NCBI RefSeq assembly: GCF_019925205.1 | Contig: NC_083565.1 | Location: 30,160,241 to 30,224,240 of the forward strand | DNA length: 64,000 nucleotides | From: Metopolophium dirhodum | Lineage: Eukaryota; Arthropoda; Insecta; Hemiptera; Aphididae | Direction: 5' to 3' | Program-made: the position numbers and the translations under genes | Notes under the pieces: model-generated | What the model was told of the DNA's origin: nothing | Seen by the model: only the letters and a program-made list of their open reading frames with translations | The model's database searches: none | Part shown: positions 48,677-60,500 of the stretch, piece by piece | Layout: each line of letters starts with the position of its first letter | Position numbering within the stretch: the stretch's first letter is position 1

Positions 48677-50159
48677 TTATTGGGTTAGAGCTTCTCTGTA
48701 AACGATATTTGATGTTGTTTTATTTTGTGGCAGCAAAATAAATTGATTATCAGCAGATCCAACTCGTGATAGGCCCACATACAGTTGGCCATGAGTAAAA
48801 CATTCCTTTCGTAGGTCGATCGATCCCTACTAATTCGAAGGTTTGACCTTGGGACTTGTTAATAGTCAACGCGAAAGATATTTTCACCGGAAATTGAACC
48901 CGTTTAAACGGGATTGACAGATCAGTTGGGATCATCGGTATCCTCGGAATATGAGCTAGCTGACCAGCTGCCGGGCCGGTAATAATGGTCGCTACAATTA
49001 AATTGTCCTTTAATTCCTTAGTAAGCAGTCTTATTCCATTACACATACTCGGAGGGCTTAAATTTCTCAAAAGAATGATTGGAATTCCGATTTTTAACGT
49101 CAATTCGTGTGGTGGCAGTCCAGAAGGATTCAGTGAATTAAAAAATTCCTGTGGATAATGCACTGCGTTTTCGATGTTCGTGACGGTGTCGATCGATCTG
49201 TAGATTTTTATTTGGCTAGAAACTTTTTGTAAAATCATATTGTTTATATCGTTGACAGTATCATTCCTAGGTGACACTATTGCCCTCGAACACAACCAAT
49301 GATAGTCCTTTTCGTGCAAATTCTTCATGTCAGGGTAACCTGCATCTATTAAATTATCTAAATTATGGACTATCTGGCCAGTAAGCCAGAAGTCATCATA
49401 ATTTTCTCTTAAATTTGGTGTGGGAAAAATTCCTTCCCCAATTTTTAGCAATTGTTGTGGAAAATCACTATCTGTGATTCCATGAAGATGTGCTCTCATA
49501 TTTGTTCGTAATTTTAAATTTTCAATCGAAGTCGTCCATAAAGGGGACGATTTCAAGCATGCCTTGATGATATCTGCTCGCGTACTTCTGTTAATGACGG
49601 GAAGTGTCTTTCGGAAATCTCCAGCAAATACAAAAGTAATCCCGCCCATGAGAGCACAGGAGTTTCTAAGATCTTTTAAGGTTCTGTCCACGGCCTCTAT
49701 ATGTGCTCTATGGCTCATGGTGTATTCATCCCACATAATCAATGAGGCGTCTTGTAGTAATTTACCAAGAGGTCCATTTTTGCGGATAGAACAGGTAGAT
49801 TGTTGTTCAAGATTTACTGATAACAGAAGTTTAAAAGTAGAATGAGCAGTTTTTCCATCATTTAGGAGTGTTGCAGCAATTCCTGACGAAGCAACTGCTA
49901 TTGCTATCTTCCCTGATTGTCTTATCTTCGCAATTATCAAATTTGCAAGGAACGTCTTTCCAGTGCCACCTGGGGCATCCAAAAAGAAAATTTTTCCTTT
50001 GTTATTATTCACGCTATCGACTATAGTCTCAAAAGCATGTTTTTGATCTGGGACTAATTTTGTCAGGTTTTCATTGACAAAAGAGGTCAAATCATTTGTA
50101 TTATAGTGATTTGCCATTGTATATGTTACGTACCCTCGTATTAAGTAGTCATATATCAA
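48677..50159 (-). pseudogene. Helitron helicase domain (PIF1-like, SF1)
   Basis: A 469-codon open frame starts at 50159. Walker A DAPGGTGKTFLANLI; motif Ia near AVASSGIAA; Walker B/II LIMWDEYTM; motif III FVFAGDFRKTLPVI; motif VI FALTINKSQGQTFELVGID. The frame then derails at a GATCGATC duplication near 48815 and reaches a false stop at 48750. In the next frame the family C-terminus resumes (KECFTHGQLYVGLSRVGS) and ends at TAA 48677-48679. Thus a single 4-bp gain removes the conserved end. The helicase would unwind donor DNA behind Rep. The N-terminal linker to Rep is cut by the insertion at about 50124-50603. Confidence 0.92.
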
Positions 50160-50603
50160 CTATGTACAGCGCGCCGCACGCTTGACACTATAACTAATAT
50201 AACTAATAAGGCAATTAGTATAGTATAACATGCGGAGGTTGTTGTAGAGAAAACAATTAAACTATAGAAGGTGTCGTCACACGTATCTTTCCTGGAAAGC
50301 CAACGCCCATACGCAGGATACGAGTCGACCAGCATACAAAATGCGAGACCCGAACTCTGTCTCATGACCGAGCTTAGACACTACTACAACCACCCACTCC
50401 AAAGGACACAATCATATATATAGAAGCCCAGGACAAGAGCTCTTCAGACGGTTAGGGACATTCAGAGTCAGGTCGTTACACCACTCACAGTTTAAATTCT
50501 ATCTTAAAGAGTCGTAACACCACTCTTTTACACCATATATTATAACATTGTAATTTTGTACTACGTTAATAAACATTCATCATACCTAGTACATCACGTA
50601 TTT
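50124..50603 (+). mobile_element. LTR-like insertion between Rep and helicase
   Basis: This block has no Helitron homology. It carries a TATA box (CATATATATAGAAGCCC, about 50411), a likely start region downstream, and TTAATAAAC poly(A) near 50567, in the order expected of a plus-strand LTR. Candidate edges are TGTTACGTACC or TGTACAGC on the left and TAGTACA or ACATCACG on the right; no 4-6-bp target duplication could be fixed. A solo LTR is the simplest reading. Exact ends are uncertain. Confidence 0.45.
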
Positions 50604-53600
50604 TATTTCTGCGTTGATGTATATATCGACGTCGGTTGGGACGTGACATTATATGTTGCATTGTTTTCTGTACGAACTGAGGAAGGTAATCCAAAATGAC
50701 TTAGGCTTTTATCATTTAATTGCAATAGTTTATTTTCGATTTGTATCAAACCTTCGTTATAAATGTCCTCACTATATGGTAAGGCCAAGTCTTGATTTTG
50801 TTGTCTGATTCTGTGTCTGATATCTTCACAAAGATCGTCTTTGAAATTGTCCCATAATTTTAATGGTTCCGATGGCTGACAAAATAAAAGTATGACAACA
50901 AACAGCTCTCTCATTTTAATTGGACATTGCGAAAGCGATGCTTCTCTCAAAGTATTTTCCCAATGGTCATCGTTTTCTAACAAACCTCTGGCATGGCAAG
51001 CTGCTTGATAGGTCTCTTTGATAACTCCGTTAACGGTTTTTATGTACTCGAATGAGGTTGGACCGCGTACGTGATGTAGCAACATCCTAAGATAAAAACA
51101 CTCTGACTGAGATGGATGTACACCGTAGACTCTACTTAAAGCGGCATCTTTTTTTATGCCTGGATGGCCAACAACGTCCTCACCACGCTTCCTTCTTGAG
51201 AATTTATTGTTGGCCCATGTGTAGTATTGCGGGACTTCGTAGTATAGAAGTGTCTTTGCGAATTCATCTTCTTTACTTAGCTCAAAGAAAGCCAGCAAAG
51301 TAGTTTTACGTGGGTTTCGGGCCACTTGTTCAGCCGTTTCTGTGGTAAAATACACCCTTTGGCTGTTTTCTAAGTGGACGGCTAACTGCAAGACTGTAGG
51401 ATGTCGCTCGTGAATGGAAAATTCTAAAAATCGCCAAACAGCTTCGGATGTACTTATGTACCGGCCATTTACATAGTTTTCCGCCTCATCGTTTGGGTTT
51501 TTGACGCTATAAGTAGCTTGGTCAGATCCTTTATTTATATATTTACAAATGTATTTGATGGCCTGAACTGAGTGGCAGTACTCGGCATTTATGTGCGCAT
51601 TTAACGTCCTACACAATAATGGAGAATAAGGGACAATCCACCTATTATCAATGTTGAAAGTATTTCCTCTGATATTTAACGTATTGCTCTGGCCTCCATT
51701 TTCGGCGTAACGACGACGATAAACTGGATATCCGTCCTCTCCGGTTTGGGTATCGTTTACGAAACGTCGAGGGTACTTTTTTGTGCAGATACCGTTTTTC
51801 ATACATGGTGCTGTTAAGTTATGCTCTCCGCATGGACCGTGCACCATATTTTTAGTCACGGTATCGTACAATATCGGGTCGTTTTGTTTGTTGGGCAGTT
51901 CTGCAACCATGACACTATCAATTTCGTCTGGCTGTATTTTTCTTTCTAGTCAAAACAGCAAATGATAGTGAGGTAAACCCCGCTTCTGACACTCCACACT
52001 TGCCATGTAACATTTCACTTTGCCGAATATTTCATCTTTTGTGAATAATTTTATGAATTTGTTCATCTTTAAATGAAATACCCTTGAAATTATGTCATGA
52101 AGATCGAAAGACCGCTGTCCAGTTAATAGTTCCGCTTTAATTTCAGGCCATTCGGGGTTACACGTAAAAGTAACAAATAAGTCTGGTCTCCCGTAGTTGC
52201 GGACATAAGTCATCGCATCTTGCGTTTTTTGTGGAGATAACGCGTAGAACCTGTGAATGAAGACGGCAAGATTACGCGCTGACCGATGTTTGATGGGTCA
52301 ACATTTGCGTCTTGGTTTAAAGTGTCTCTGAGGTGAATATATTCTTCAGCCCTCAGTCTCTGTTGATTACGGCATATGTAATTATTTAATCGTTCCGAAA
52401 TAATTTTTGCCATCATATCGACAATATATTGGCTAATTAAGTCCTGTAGTAATGTAGCGGATTAAAACCATCTCTAACCATCAATCTAAATGCATAAAAT
52501 TGCATACAGGTTACAGTTTTATTACGGGCAGTACCTTCTTGAGGAATGGTCAAATAATATCCGTCTTCTCCCATTACAAACATCAATGGATATTGGAGAG
52601 GATCGTAAGATCTGTGTTATTCAGAGACCCTTTTAAGTTGGCCGTCTCTACCCTGCAGCACGATATCTCTGGGAACTTTTTCTTCATCTACCAAAAGAAC
52701 GGCTACCTCGTTTACAGCCGGAGCATTATATCTGCCCGGGTGTGCTGTCTGTATTGGGCGGTCGGAGTGAATAATTAACTTTAAATTATCCGAAGAGTTT
52801 TGTTCTAAGTTTTGTTTAAAACTTCGTATATATATTGTGGCTGTTCAGTGCGGTCTGTAGTTCTTTAATTAAATCAATGTTTGGCGTTGGAGCTATGTTT
52901 GACCGAAACGATAGCTGATCTGCGTCTGCGTCTGAAATAAAATAAATCTTCAAGAATTGCGGATTTTGGCCTGATTGTGGTAAAAGACTACCTATAAGGT
53001 GATAAACTTGGCCCTCTATTTTAAAAGTGAGCATAAAATGTTGTTCTCTAATTTCTTTTGCTCCAAACGAAGTCATTTGAAATAGGCTATTGTACCTACG
53101 TATGTTGGTTAGAAAATGTCTACTATGTAAATTATTATTTATCAAAAGACTTTATTGGCTCTGGCGGGTCCTGAATATTGGGGAGACTGACTTTTCCAGA
53201 AGCACAGCACAAACCATTAGGTTCATCAGCCCATTTTTTGGCAGAACATTTAGAGCAGATCTTTTCAATGGCTCTGATTTGGACGGAAGACTGTTGAGCA
53301 TAATCAATCTGTGGATCGTATGTGAAAGCCGATCTGTTACTATGAGCTAAAACTCGATTGCGAACTCTAGCCGTTGACGTCTGTTGTCTTTCTCTCTGAT
53401 TTTGAAGGTGCTTGGAACGTTCATAGCTCGATTCCCTAGCGTGAGCTTGTATATTTCTAATATTTTGTTCTTCAAGCCGCTGTGAACGCTCGATACTTGA
53501 CTCTCTTTCATGCGATTGCGACGCGTTTTCTCTCTGACTTGCAAGATGATTTTCAGTTTCTGATTGAGATTCTCCATGACGACGTATTTTTATCGCCCTA

Positions 53601-53647
53601 GCCTGTGAACTATTTCTAGAATGTTAAGATCTTGTTCTTTTGGGCAT
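50604..53647 (-). pseudogene. Helitron Rep (HUH, Y2) region, multiply broken
   Basis: Starts at ATG 53647 (MPKRTRS) with TAA at codon 8. A Ser/Arg/Gln-rich N-terminus follows, with CSKCSAKKWADEPNGLCC, a putative Cys finger. Then come segments of the Helitron-like N domain: 53145-52816 (REQHFMLTFKIEGQVYHLIG), about 52760-52440 (RYNAPAVNEVAVLL, RSYDPLQYPLMFV), 52416-52210 (RAEEYIHLRDTL), 52213-51950 (MTYVRNYGRPDLFVTFTCNP, and the HUH motif GLPHYHLLF). A TGA directly follows HUH where Trp is expected. 51910-50603 carries IKYICKYINKG, the paired tyrosines of the Y2 nuclease, and ends near TSIYTSTQK. I count at least three frameshifts and four in-frame stops. Confidence 0.9.
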
Positions 53648-53958
53648 TTTAAAATGAGAAAAAAAACTAAACAGTAATGTAATGTATTGTTTATACACAC
53701 GCCGATTATTATTTATTATTATAATAGCTTTAAAACCCATGGCAACTATTTTTAAACACAAATTTCTATCGTAAATCTAAAAATTCCAGTTTGAGCACCT
53801 CCTCTGGGTGATCAATTCCCTTTTTAAATTAGCCTATATTCATCAATTATAATGTCGGCTTCTAATGGTAAAAACATTTTTAAAATCAGTCCAGAAGTTT
53901 CGGAGCCTATTCAATACAAACAATCAAATCTTTCCTCTTTATAATATTAGTATATATT

Positions 53959-54811
53959 AAGCCAAAAAAGACTACCTATATACTTATCTAATTGCAGTGT
54001 TCATCTATGGGCCGAGTCCCGTATATTTTTATTTATAACACTAAACACAATACACATAAACACATGAACCCATTTACCCACTTATATCCTCCATGCACTG
54101 CACTCGCTGATTTTGCTAACCTACCCTGTCCACCATCTTTGAACTACTATTATACATATATATTGTGAGGAGTTTTGGACGCAGGTTTAAATGGAAGTCG
54201 ATGAATAGAAAATCCAGTTAGAAGTTGGTGTTAGTAATCACGTGGATGTTAAATAAAATTAAAGACATAATAATAATAATGAGGGTTTTAAAATTTCATG
54301 AAATTTATTTTCTTGAAATATTTCATTTCCATGAAAAATAAAAATACAATTTTTTAAAAGAGTTCAGAGCACCTTCACATAATCACATCACTCAGTCACA
54401 CACACATACACATAATATACGACTTTATTAAACTTGATAATTACTGAAAGTATACACTATTATTTCATTTACTGATTGAAATTGACTTCAACTTTATTTC
54501 AGACCATTATCTTTTGGATCGCTGACGTTCCACATACAACAATATTTTAAAACTCATAAAAAAAATGTATTTACTCTCAAAATAATGCTAGGAATATTTT
54601 TCAGCACTACATATACAATATACAAATATGAAATAATAAATCAACAAAAATAATATGCTTCTCTTTATTTCTAAATGTGTAATCAATATATTATTTCTAA
54701 TCATCTATAACCAAATACGTTTAAAAGAAGAGAAAATATTTTTCAAATTTCATTGAAGAACCCTAATAATAATAGTAATAATATAGTTACAGTTATAGTT
54801 ATAGTTAAAGT
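53959..54811. other. AT-rich intergenic DNA
   Basis: No gene seen. Short AGTTATAGTTA repeats near 54784-54810 flank the following MITE. Confidence 0.45.
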
Positions 54812-55099
54812 TGGACGGTGCCCGGGCAAAAGGGAATAAGTACAAAAACACTGTTTTGATAACATTTAAAAAAACTGTTCCTATTTGTACAATGACTGAT
54901 AATTTATTCTTTTTTTCTCATAGGTTTTATAAAAAAATGAACCTAAAATTTCTTTAATTTTTAATGCCAATCGATGTGGATTTAATATTATTAATATAAT
55001 AATATAATTATAATATAATAATAAAATAATCTATAATAATATTCAATAAAAAACAAATTGTAAAAATGGACTTATTCCCTTTTGCCCGGGCACCGTCCA
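54812..55099. mobile_element. MITE, 288 bp, perfect 30-bp TIRs
   Basis: Both ends read inward TGGACGGTGCCCGGGCAAAA then GGGAATAAGT with no mismatch (54812-54841 and 55070-55099). The centre is A/T-rich and partly palindromic. No certain target duplication, since the flanks are simple AGTTATAGTTA-like repeats. The superfamily is undetermined. Confidence 0.93.
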
Positions 55100-55269
55100 G
55101 TAATAGTTATATATATAGTATTAGGAGTTATAGGACAGTGTTGAATTTAAATAAGTATCCAGCTATCATCCTTTAAATAATTAAAAATTATACTGTTATT
55201 ATAATATCAATACATTTGATTAACTTACTATTCCCAGTCCCTTCACATGGTCGTTAAAAATTCAGGGAG

Positions 55270-55870
55270 TAAAAACGGGTAACCCGCCATAAATTTGTAC
55301 CCATTCTCAAATCCCAAACCAAATTCGACCCGCTTTTATACCCCTTTACTCGTACCCGCTAACAATTGTACCCGGTTTCGAACGCGAAATCCACAAACAA
55401 TTTAACCCGGTTTTGAACGCAAAACCCATAACCCGCGCGCAATTTGACCCACTTTTGTACCTCATATCCGCCCTACCCACAAATAATTGTACCCGGTTTT
55501 GGACGCAAAACCCGCGAACAATTTCATCTGGTTTTGAACGCAAAACCCATAACCCATAACCGGCACCCAACATACCCCGCCTGTGCACTCCATACCTTAG
55601 TGCGCTAAAAACAAGTTGTACCCGGTTTCGGACGTGAAAGCCGCAAACAATTTTACCCGGTTTTGATCGCAAAACCCATAACCCGCACGCAATTTGACCC
55701 ACTTTTGTACTTCATATCCGCCCTACCCGCAAATAATTGTACCCGGTTTTGGACGCGAAACCTGCAAACAATTTTACCCGATATTGACCGTAAAACCCCC
55801 GTGCACAATATTTTTTACCCGGTTTCTAATATACGAAACCCGAAACATTTTAACTCGTTTTGACTACTTG
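55270..55870. repeat. ACCCGG tandem repeat block
   Basis: Built of units of about 45-50 bp such as GTACCCGGTTTTGGACGC followed by an AAACCCGCAAACAATTT-like half, with a higher-order period near 249 bp (for example ACCCGCRCGCAATTTGAC at 55432 and 55680). The unit keeps several frames open, which explains the apparent 118-codon frame on the minus strand. The right edge (TTTCTAATATACGAAACCCG to ATATAATACCATG) recurs at 24.2/25.4 kb. Confidence 0.9.
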
Positions 55871-57640
55871 GATTTATATAATACCATGTGACAAATACAA
55901 ATTCTCCCCCCCCCCCCCCCAACACCTGCAGAACCCGCTTGACTCTTTCCAGAGACTGTAACGCACTTAAATTCAACACAAGTTGAAATTGGGCGAATAC
56001 CGTGAAAATTAAAAATTATAAATTAAAACATATATTCAATGAAACATTGGGTATTTACTTAATGTTATCATATTTTAAATCAATGTATCTATTCGCGTGA
56101 AGTACAGTTTTCGCAAAACCAATTATTAAAACAATTATTATTATAGTCGATCGGCGTTCGTGCGTTTTAGCTTACAACGTGGATTAGGCCTACCGGGGAT
56201 ACCACAATAAAAAAAACGCGCCACGTGTAATACCTCATGCTTTTAAACAACATGGACAATATGATATTATTTCTTTTATCTTGTCGTTTAACAAGTCAAC
56301 AGGTGGTGAGGAAATTTACACAACCTTGTCATACTATATTATTATTATGAGCAACAAATTTTGAAATCCAACGTCCGAATAGTTTGAAGTCCAATAGGCA
56401 TGACTGCAATAATATTCGCTTGTGGTCCCCTCCAATGTGGTGCGAAATAATAATGATAATAATATTATTAATTACTATGGCTCGGATTTGAAAGAAATTT
56501 ATAAATAAAAAAAGCATATAAATAAAGCATTTCATTTGTATTAAAGGTGATTACAAAATGTACTAAACCATTTAATAGATTTAAGCTAATTTAACTAGTT
56601 TGTTTAAAATAATATTTTTCTATTTTTATCAAAAAAAAGAAGAAGGCATTTGACTTCAAAACCGAACCCTATTCATTACCTATATATTGTTGCACCACTG
56701 TGACTTTATGTAGTATTATAAATTATAATAATTAAATATATTAAATTGGTACCTGCGACCACGAGACCACGGTGAATTTTATTTTATTTATTTATGGGAC
56801 GCACGTTATCTCCGCCACAAATACCTTATTTTAGTGTTAACTCCGTCATAAAAAACGGATTTGTGTTAACTCGGCCAGTCAACAAAATCAGGTAACAGTA
56901 TAAAACTTATATATATATATATTTTAAATTATAATTTAAAAAAAAAATCATTATGTTTATAATAATAATCGTCCATATTAATAATAATATAGTTATCTAC
57001 GCATGTATGCTAAAAAAAAATTCAATAAAACTTTAAACTAAAAAGTTAGTTAAATATAATATAATATAATACTACACAAAAAAAAAATAATAATAATTTT
57101 CCTAACAAATGACACATAGACACCTAGTACCTAGGTATGCAATCATTCTAAATAATATTAATAAATTAATCGATTCGACTTATTTAACTAATATCAATAT
57201 TAGCAATTTCGACATATGTCATCGTAACGAATGTCATACATATCTAACCCGGGGATTAAACTACGGAGTTTCCATAACCATTACAAGTAAGAAAATAAAA
57301 CTGGTGAAGTTTACATTAGATCTTTTATTTACCTATTTTATTTAACCGGTATTTAACCAAAATTTACAATCGCCCATTTATTAGGTGCTTATGAATGATC
57401 TTTTTTATTTGAAACATAAATATTTTTAAACTTGAGATATTATACTGGTATTATGTTAGGTATTGGCGTTCATGCGACAGTACTTAATAAAACTAATCCT
57501 CATTATAGTCATTACTGTTAAATTGTTAAGACTACTATTATGATACGTGCGATGCGCAAATTACCAACCAATTTTTTTTAGCCGGAGGATTAATGATTCG
57601 CCAACGACAAACTCCGTTTTGAATAACCCTGTATAATTAC
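55871..57640. other. AT-rich intergenic DNA
   Basis: Includes a run of about 17 C at 55905 and two GTTAACTCSG words near 56838 and 56873. The plus-strand frame at 57109-57345 has no domain. No gene supported. Confidence 0.45.
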
Positions 57641-57699
57641 ACTATATTATAATGTACAGTTTAAATGTATAAAAAAATTCCACCCCCTTGCGCACCCAC

Positions 57700-57790
57700 C
57701 CCCCTCCCAATTCGATCACCGAGTCTATTAAAACACTTGTCTACGTGTATGATATTGTAACTCACAGCACGCACTCTCCTATACTTCTAA
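57700..57790. repeat. Segment S, copy 1 (split by the Harbinger)
   Basis: Words AACACTTGTCTACGTGTAT and CAGCACGCACTCTCC match copies near 60860-60905 and 61470-61520. The match resumes after the transposon at 60646 (GACAATATTGACG). Confidence 0.8.
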
Positions 57791-58221
57791 AGGCGCGTCC
57801 AGACGGAGCAGCTTTTGCCGCGCGGCATGAGTGTGAATACATAAATACATTTTCTGCGGCCTTTTTTGATGCCGCGCGGCATAATTTCCGATCGGCCTAG
57901 TAGGCGGTCTACATCAAAGGAAAGCCGCGCGGCTTGTGCCGCTCGCCTATGCCGCGTGTGTGTGGACGTATTTTCGGCAAAGCCGCGCGGCATCAGTACT
58001 TATTTTTTAAGTATTTAAATTATTTTTTAAGTAATTATTAGCAGAATAAACTTTTTTCACTGAGGTAAAAGTGATTTTTATTGTAATCTCCAGTGGATAC
58101 AATTTTTATTTTATCAAAATGTCGATACTGAAGATTTTCTGTTTTCAAAAATACAAAGATCAATAATGATTTTTCAAAAATCTTTAATTTCATGTTTTTT
58201 GAGTTACAAAAATATAGATTA

Positions 58222-58548
58222 CTAGCTGATTTTGTGCACTTCGTTGCCCATTAAAAATGACACAACTCTATAGTAATTATGAATAATATATTATTATTAA
58301 AATAGCAACTTTAAAATCCATAGCGACCATTTATAAACAACAATTTCCATAAGAAATTTAAAAATCTCTGTTTGAGCACCTCCCGGGGCTGGTCCTCTCC
58401 TTCTATAAATTAGCCTATCTTCTGCCCATCTAATCTATTTCTGTACCAAATTTCATCAACATCGGTCCAGTCGTTTAGGAACGCATAAAGGACACACACA
58501 CAGACAGACAGACAAACATTCATTTTCATAATATAATAATATATGAAT
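58222..58548 (-). mobile_element. Non-autonomous mini-Helitron nested in the Harbinger
   Basis: The 3' end GGGCAACGAAGTGCAC...CAGCTAG|T equals that of the autonomous Helitron at 48361. The internal GAGCACCTCC...TAAATTAGCCTAT block matches that element's 5' leader at about 53790-53840. A CA/GACA microsatellite (about 58493-58516) lies near the 5' end. No coding sequence. Confidence 0.85.
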
Positions 58549-59050
58549 TTGTGAATAACATAACCACTATGATCAACTTTACCGACGGACTAAAATAATA
58601 TTATTACTGTTTTCGTGTCAAACTCACATATTTTGTGCCTATAGGCTACAAGCGACTAAATCGTAGGTATTTTCGTTATTTTTATGTTACTAAAATTATT
58701 TTAAGAATAACGTTATATTAAAAGTAATTAATTTAATTAAAAATACTTTTAGGTACATGGACAAATATTAATATTTAATTAAAATGTAAAACCCAAAAAT
58801 TCTTGTTCAGTTTTAATAAGCCACTGTCTAAATTAAGAACCCCATATATTATAAACCCATGAACATGGATATTTATTTTTAATATTAAGCAATAATAGTA
58901 GAGTAGTTACCTACACACAAATTATAGACAAAATACCTCAGTCACTCCACTATATTCTACAAGTGTTGATGTGTACCAATAGTACTGAGTACACTATAGT
59001 TATTAATATTGCTATTGAAATTCAAAGTGTTGTGATGATTTACATTAAAA

Positions 59051-59413
59051 ATGACTGATCAACCGACAAGTAGTGTTGAATGGTCAAATGAAAAGTGCCT
59101 ACTGTTGATCGATTTATACAAAGAATCGACAAATCTTTGGAACACCAAACACAAGGACTACAGAAATCGATACATAAGGCAAGATAGTTTGCTAGAAATT
59201 AGCAAACATATGGATACGTCAAAAGAAGAAGTTGACCGAAAATTAAAAAATTTAATTTGTCACTTTTGGCGTGAAGTGAAAAAAGTTAAGCAACAGCGTT
59301 CTGGGGATGGTGCTGATGCTGTTTACTGCTCCAAATGATTCGCTTTCAAAAGCTTCGAGTTCTTGAAGGACAGAAATGACTGTCGACCAACTATCGAAAC
59401 TGGCACCATACAG
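59051..59413 (+). pseudogene. MADF (Myb/SANT-like) gene of the Harbinger element
   Basis: ATG at 59051. Residues 10-75 form a MADF domain: VEWSNEKCLLLIDLYKEST, LWNTKHKDYRNRYIRQ, EVDRKLKNLICHFWREVKK. In Harbinger elements this protein is thought to bind element DNA and bring the transposase to it in the nucleus. The frame meets TGA at 59336-59338 after YCSK, where the family has a Trp (W-F-A-F/Y); reading on gives FAFKSFEFLKDRNDCRPTIE and a donor CAG|GTATGC at 59413. A single TGG-to-TGA change thus probably truncates it. No downstream exon was found. Confidence 0.8.
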
Positions 59414-59563
59414 GTATGCAACATAAATACATTGTATTTTTTTTTTATTAAAAACGTAAATAAGCGAACAATTGCTTAAATAGATATTTGTTTATTTATA
59501 ATTTACATTAACCTTTTTAATACAAAACAAAATATAATTAAATATATATACAACAGACTTCGA

Positions 59564-59824
59564 CAGTGGCGTATATAGAAATTATTTTTGGGGTGGGCTA
59601 TAGTAGATAGAAACTAGCAGGTGATCTATAGAGGCTGCTCGCTGCTGTCTACTATATATTTAACAGTTTCTATAAATATATTCGTATTCGTTATTTTTCA
59701 CCAGGCTATGAAATTTTACAACTTATAATAGTACCTAATAAAATATATTGTTATTCTATTTAAAAAGACTGTAATTTCAAGGGGGGCTGCAGCCCACTAG
59801 GCCCACCCCCTATATACGCCACTG
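59564..59824. mobile_element. hAT MITE, 261 bp, nested in the Harbinger
   Basis: Inverted ends CAGTGGCGTATATAG, G-rich inner end paired with a C-rich one, and flanking 8-mers GACTTCGA / GACTTTCA (two mismatches). Confidence 0.85.
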
Positions 59825-60261
59825 GACTTTCATATACCTAATAATAATAGTAAATATTTTTCTCAAGGCATAACTATATTGTATATACATAGTATAATAT
59901 AAGCATTACTACTTATTGGCATTTGGCAATAATGAAATATCAAAAAAACAAAATTAATAAATTTATTTATTTTTAAATAGTTATGATTTATTTACCTAAC
60001 TTTGGGTAAAATTAACACGTATCATATAATAAATTGTATTAGTTATTAATTATTATAAGTAATAAAATACATAATATAATATACACTATTAACCAAACAT
60101 TTTTAAAATAATAATAATAAGAAACAATTGTGTACTAGTGTATAAGTATAATCATACGCACAAAATATTTAATCCATGAGTATATTATAATAATAACAAT
60201 TAAATATTAAATAACCTTTTATCAATTAAATAAATAATTTACATACATAAGTACACATATT

Positions 60262-60500
60262 TTATGCCCATAAATCTTGCCACGGAACTCGTCCTTCATT
60301 TGAATTAAAATACTCTTTAAATTCTTCTCTGATCTTATGCGCTTCAATAGTTTGTCTGCGTCCTACCCTATCTAACCCCATAAAACTATTTAATCCTACT
60401 TGATCGCGTCTCCATGTTCCTGGTGTTATTTCTCCTGTATCAATATTTTCAAGATGTACAACAACGCAAGCGCACAAACGACATCCTCCTCCGATGACAT
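60262..60500 (-). pseudogene. Harbinger DDE transposase, internally deleted
   Basis: From ATG at 60500 the peptide begins MSSEEDVVCALALL, like the start of PIF/Harbinger transposases. Within about 50 bp the family C-terminus appears in another frame: DTGEITPGTWRRD, then VGRRQTIEAHKIREEFKEYF and NEGRVPWQ, ending at 60262. The entire catalytic DDE core and helix-turn-helix are missing, so N- and C-terminal ends were joined by a deletion with a frame change. The element can only move with a transposase from elsewhere. Confidence 0.8.

Larger units (their letters stand above)
48361..53958 (-). mobile_element. Helitron, autonomous-type but inactivated, 5.6 kb
   Basis: Minus-oriented. The 3' end reads GCAACGAAGTGCAC...CAGCTAG followed by T, the CTAG-T terminus expected of a Helitron. 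The 5' end is close to 53958, in TATATACTAATATTATAAAG; the canonical TC start is not preserved. The same 3' end and 5' region occur in the small element at 58222-58548. It encodes an HUH Rep region and a PIF1-like helicase, both broken. Helitrons transpose by rolling circle, with nicking by the Rep tyrosines. Confidence 0.9.

Noticed and set aside
49564..49845. 93-codon plus frame
   Set aside because: Antisense shadow of the Helitron helicase.
51112..51303. 63-codon plus frame
   Set aside because: Antisense shadow of the Helitron Rep region.
55346..55702. 118-codon minus-strand frame with repeated VLRSKPG-like words
   Set aside because: It is the translation of the ACCCGG tandem repeat; the opposite strand is open as well.
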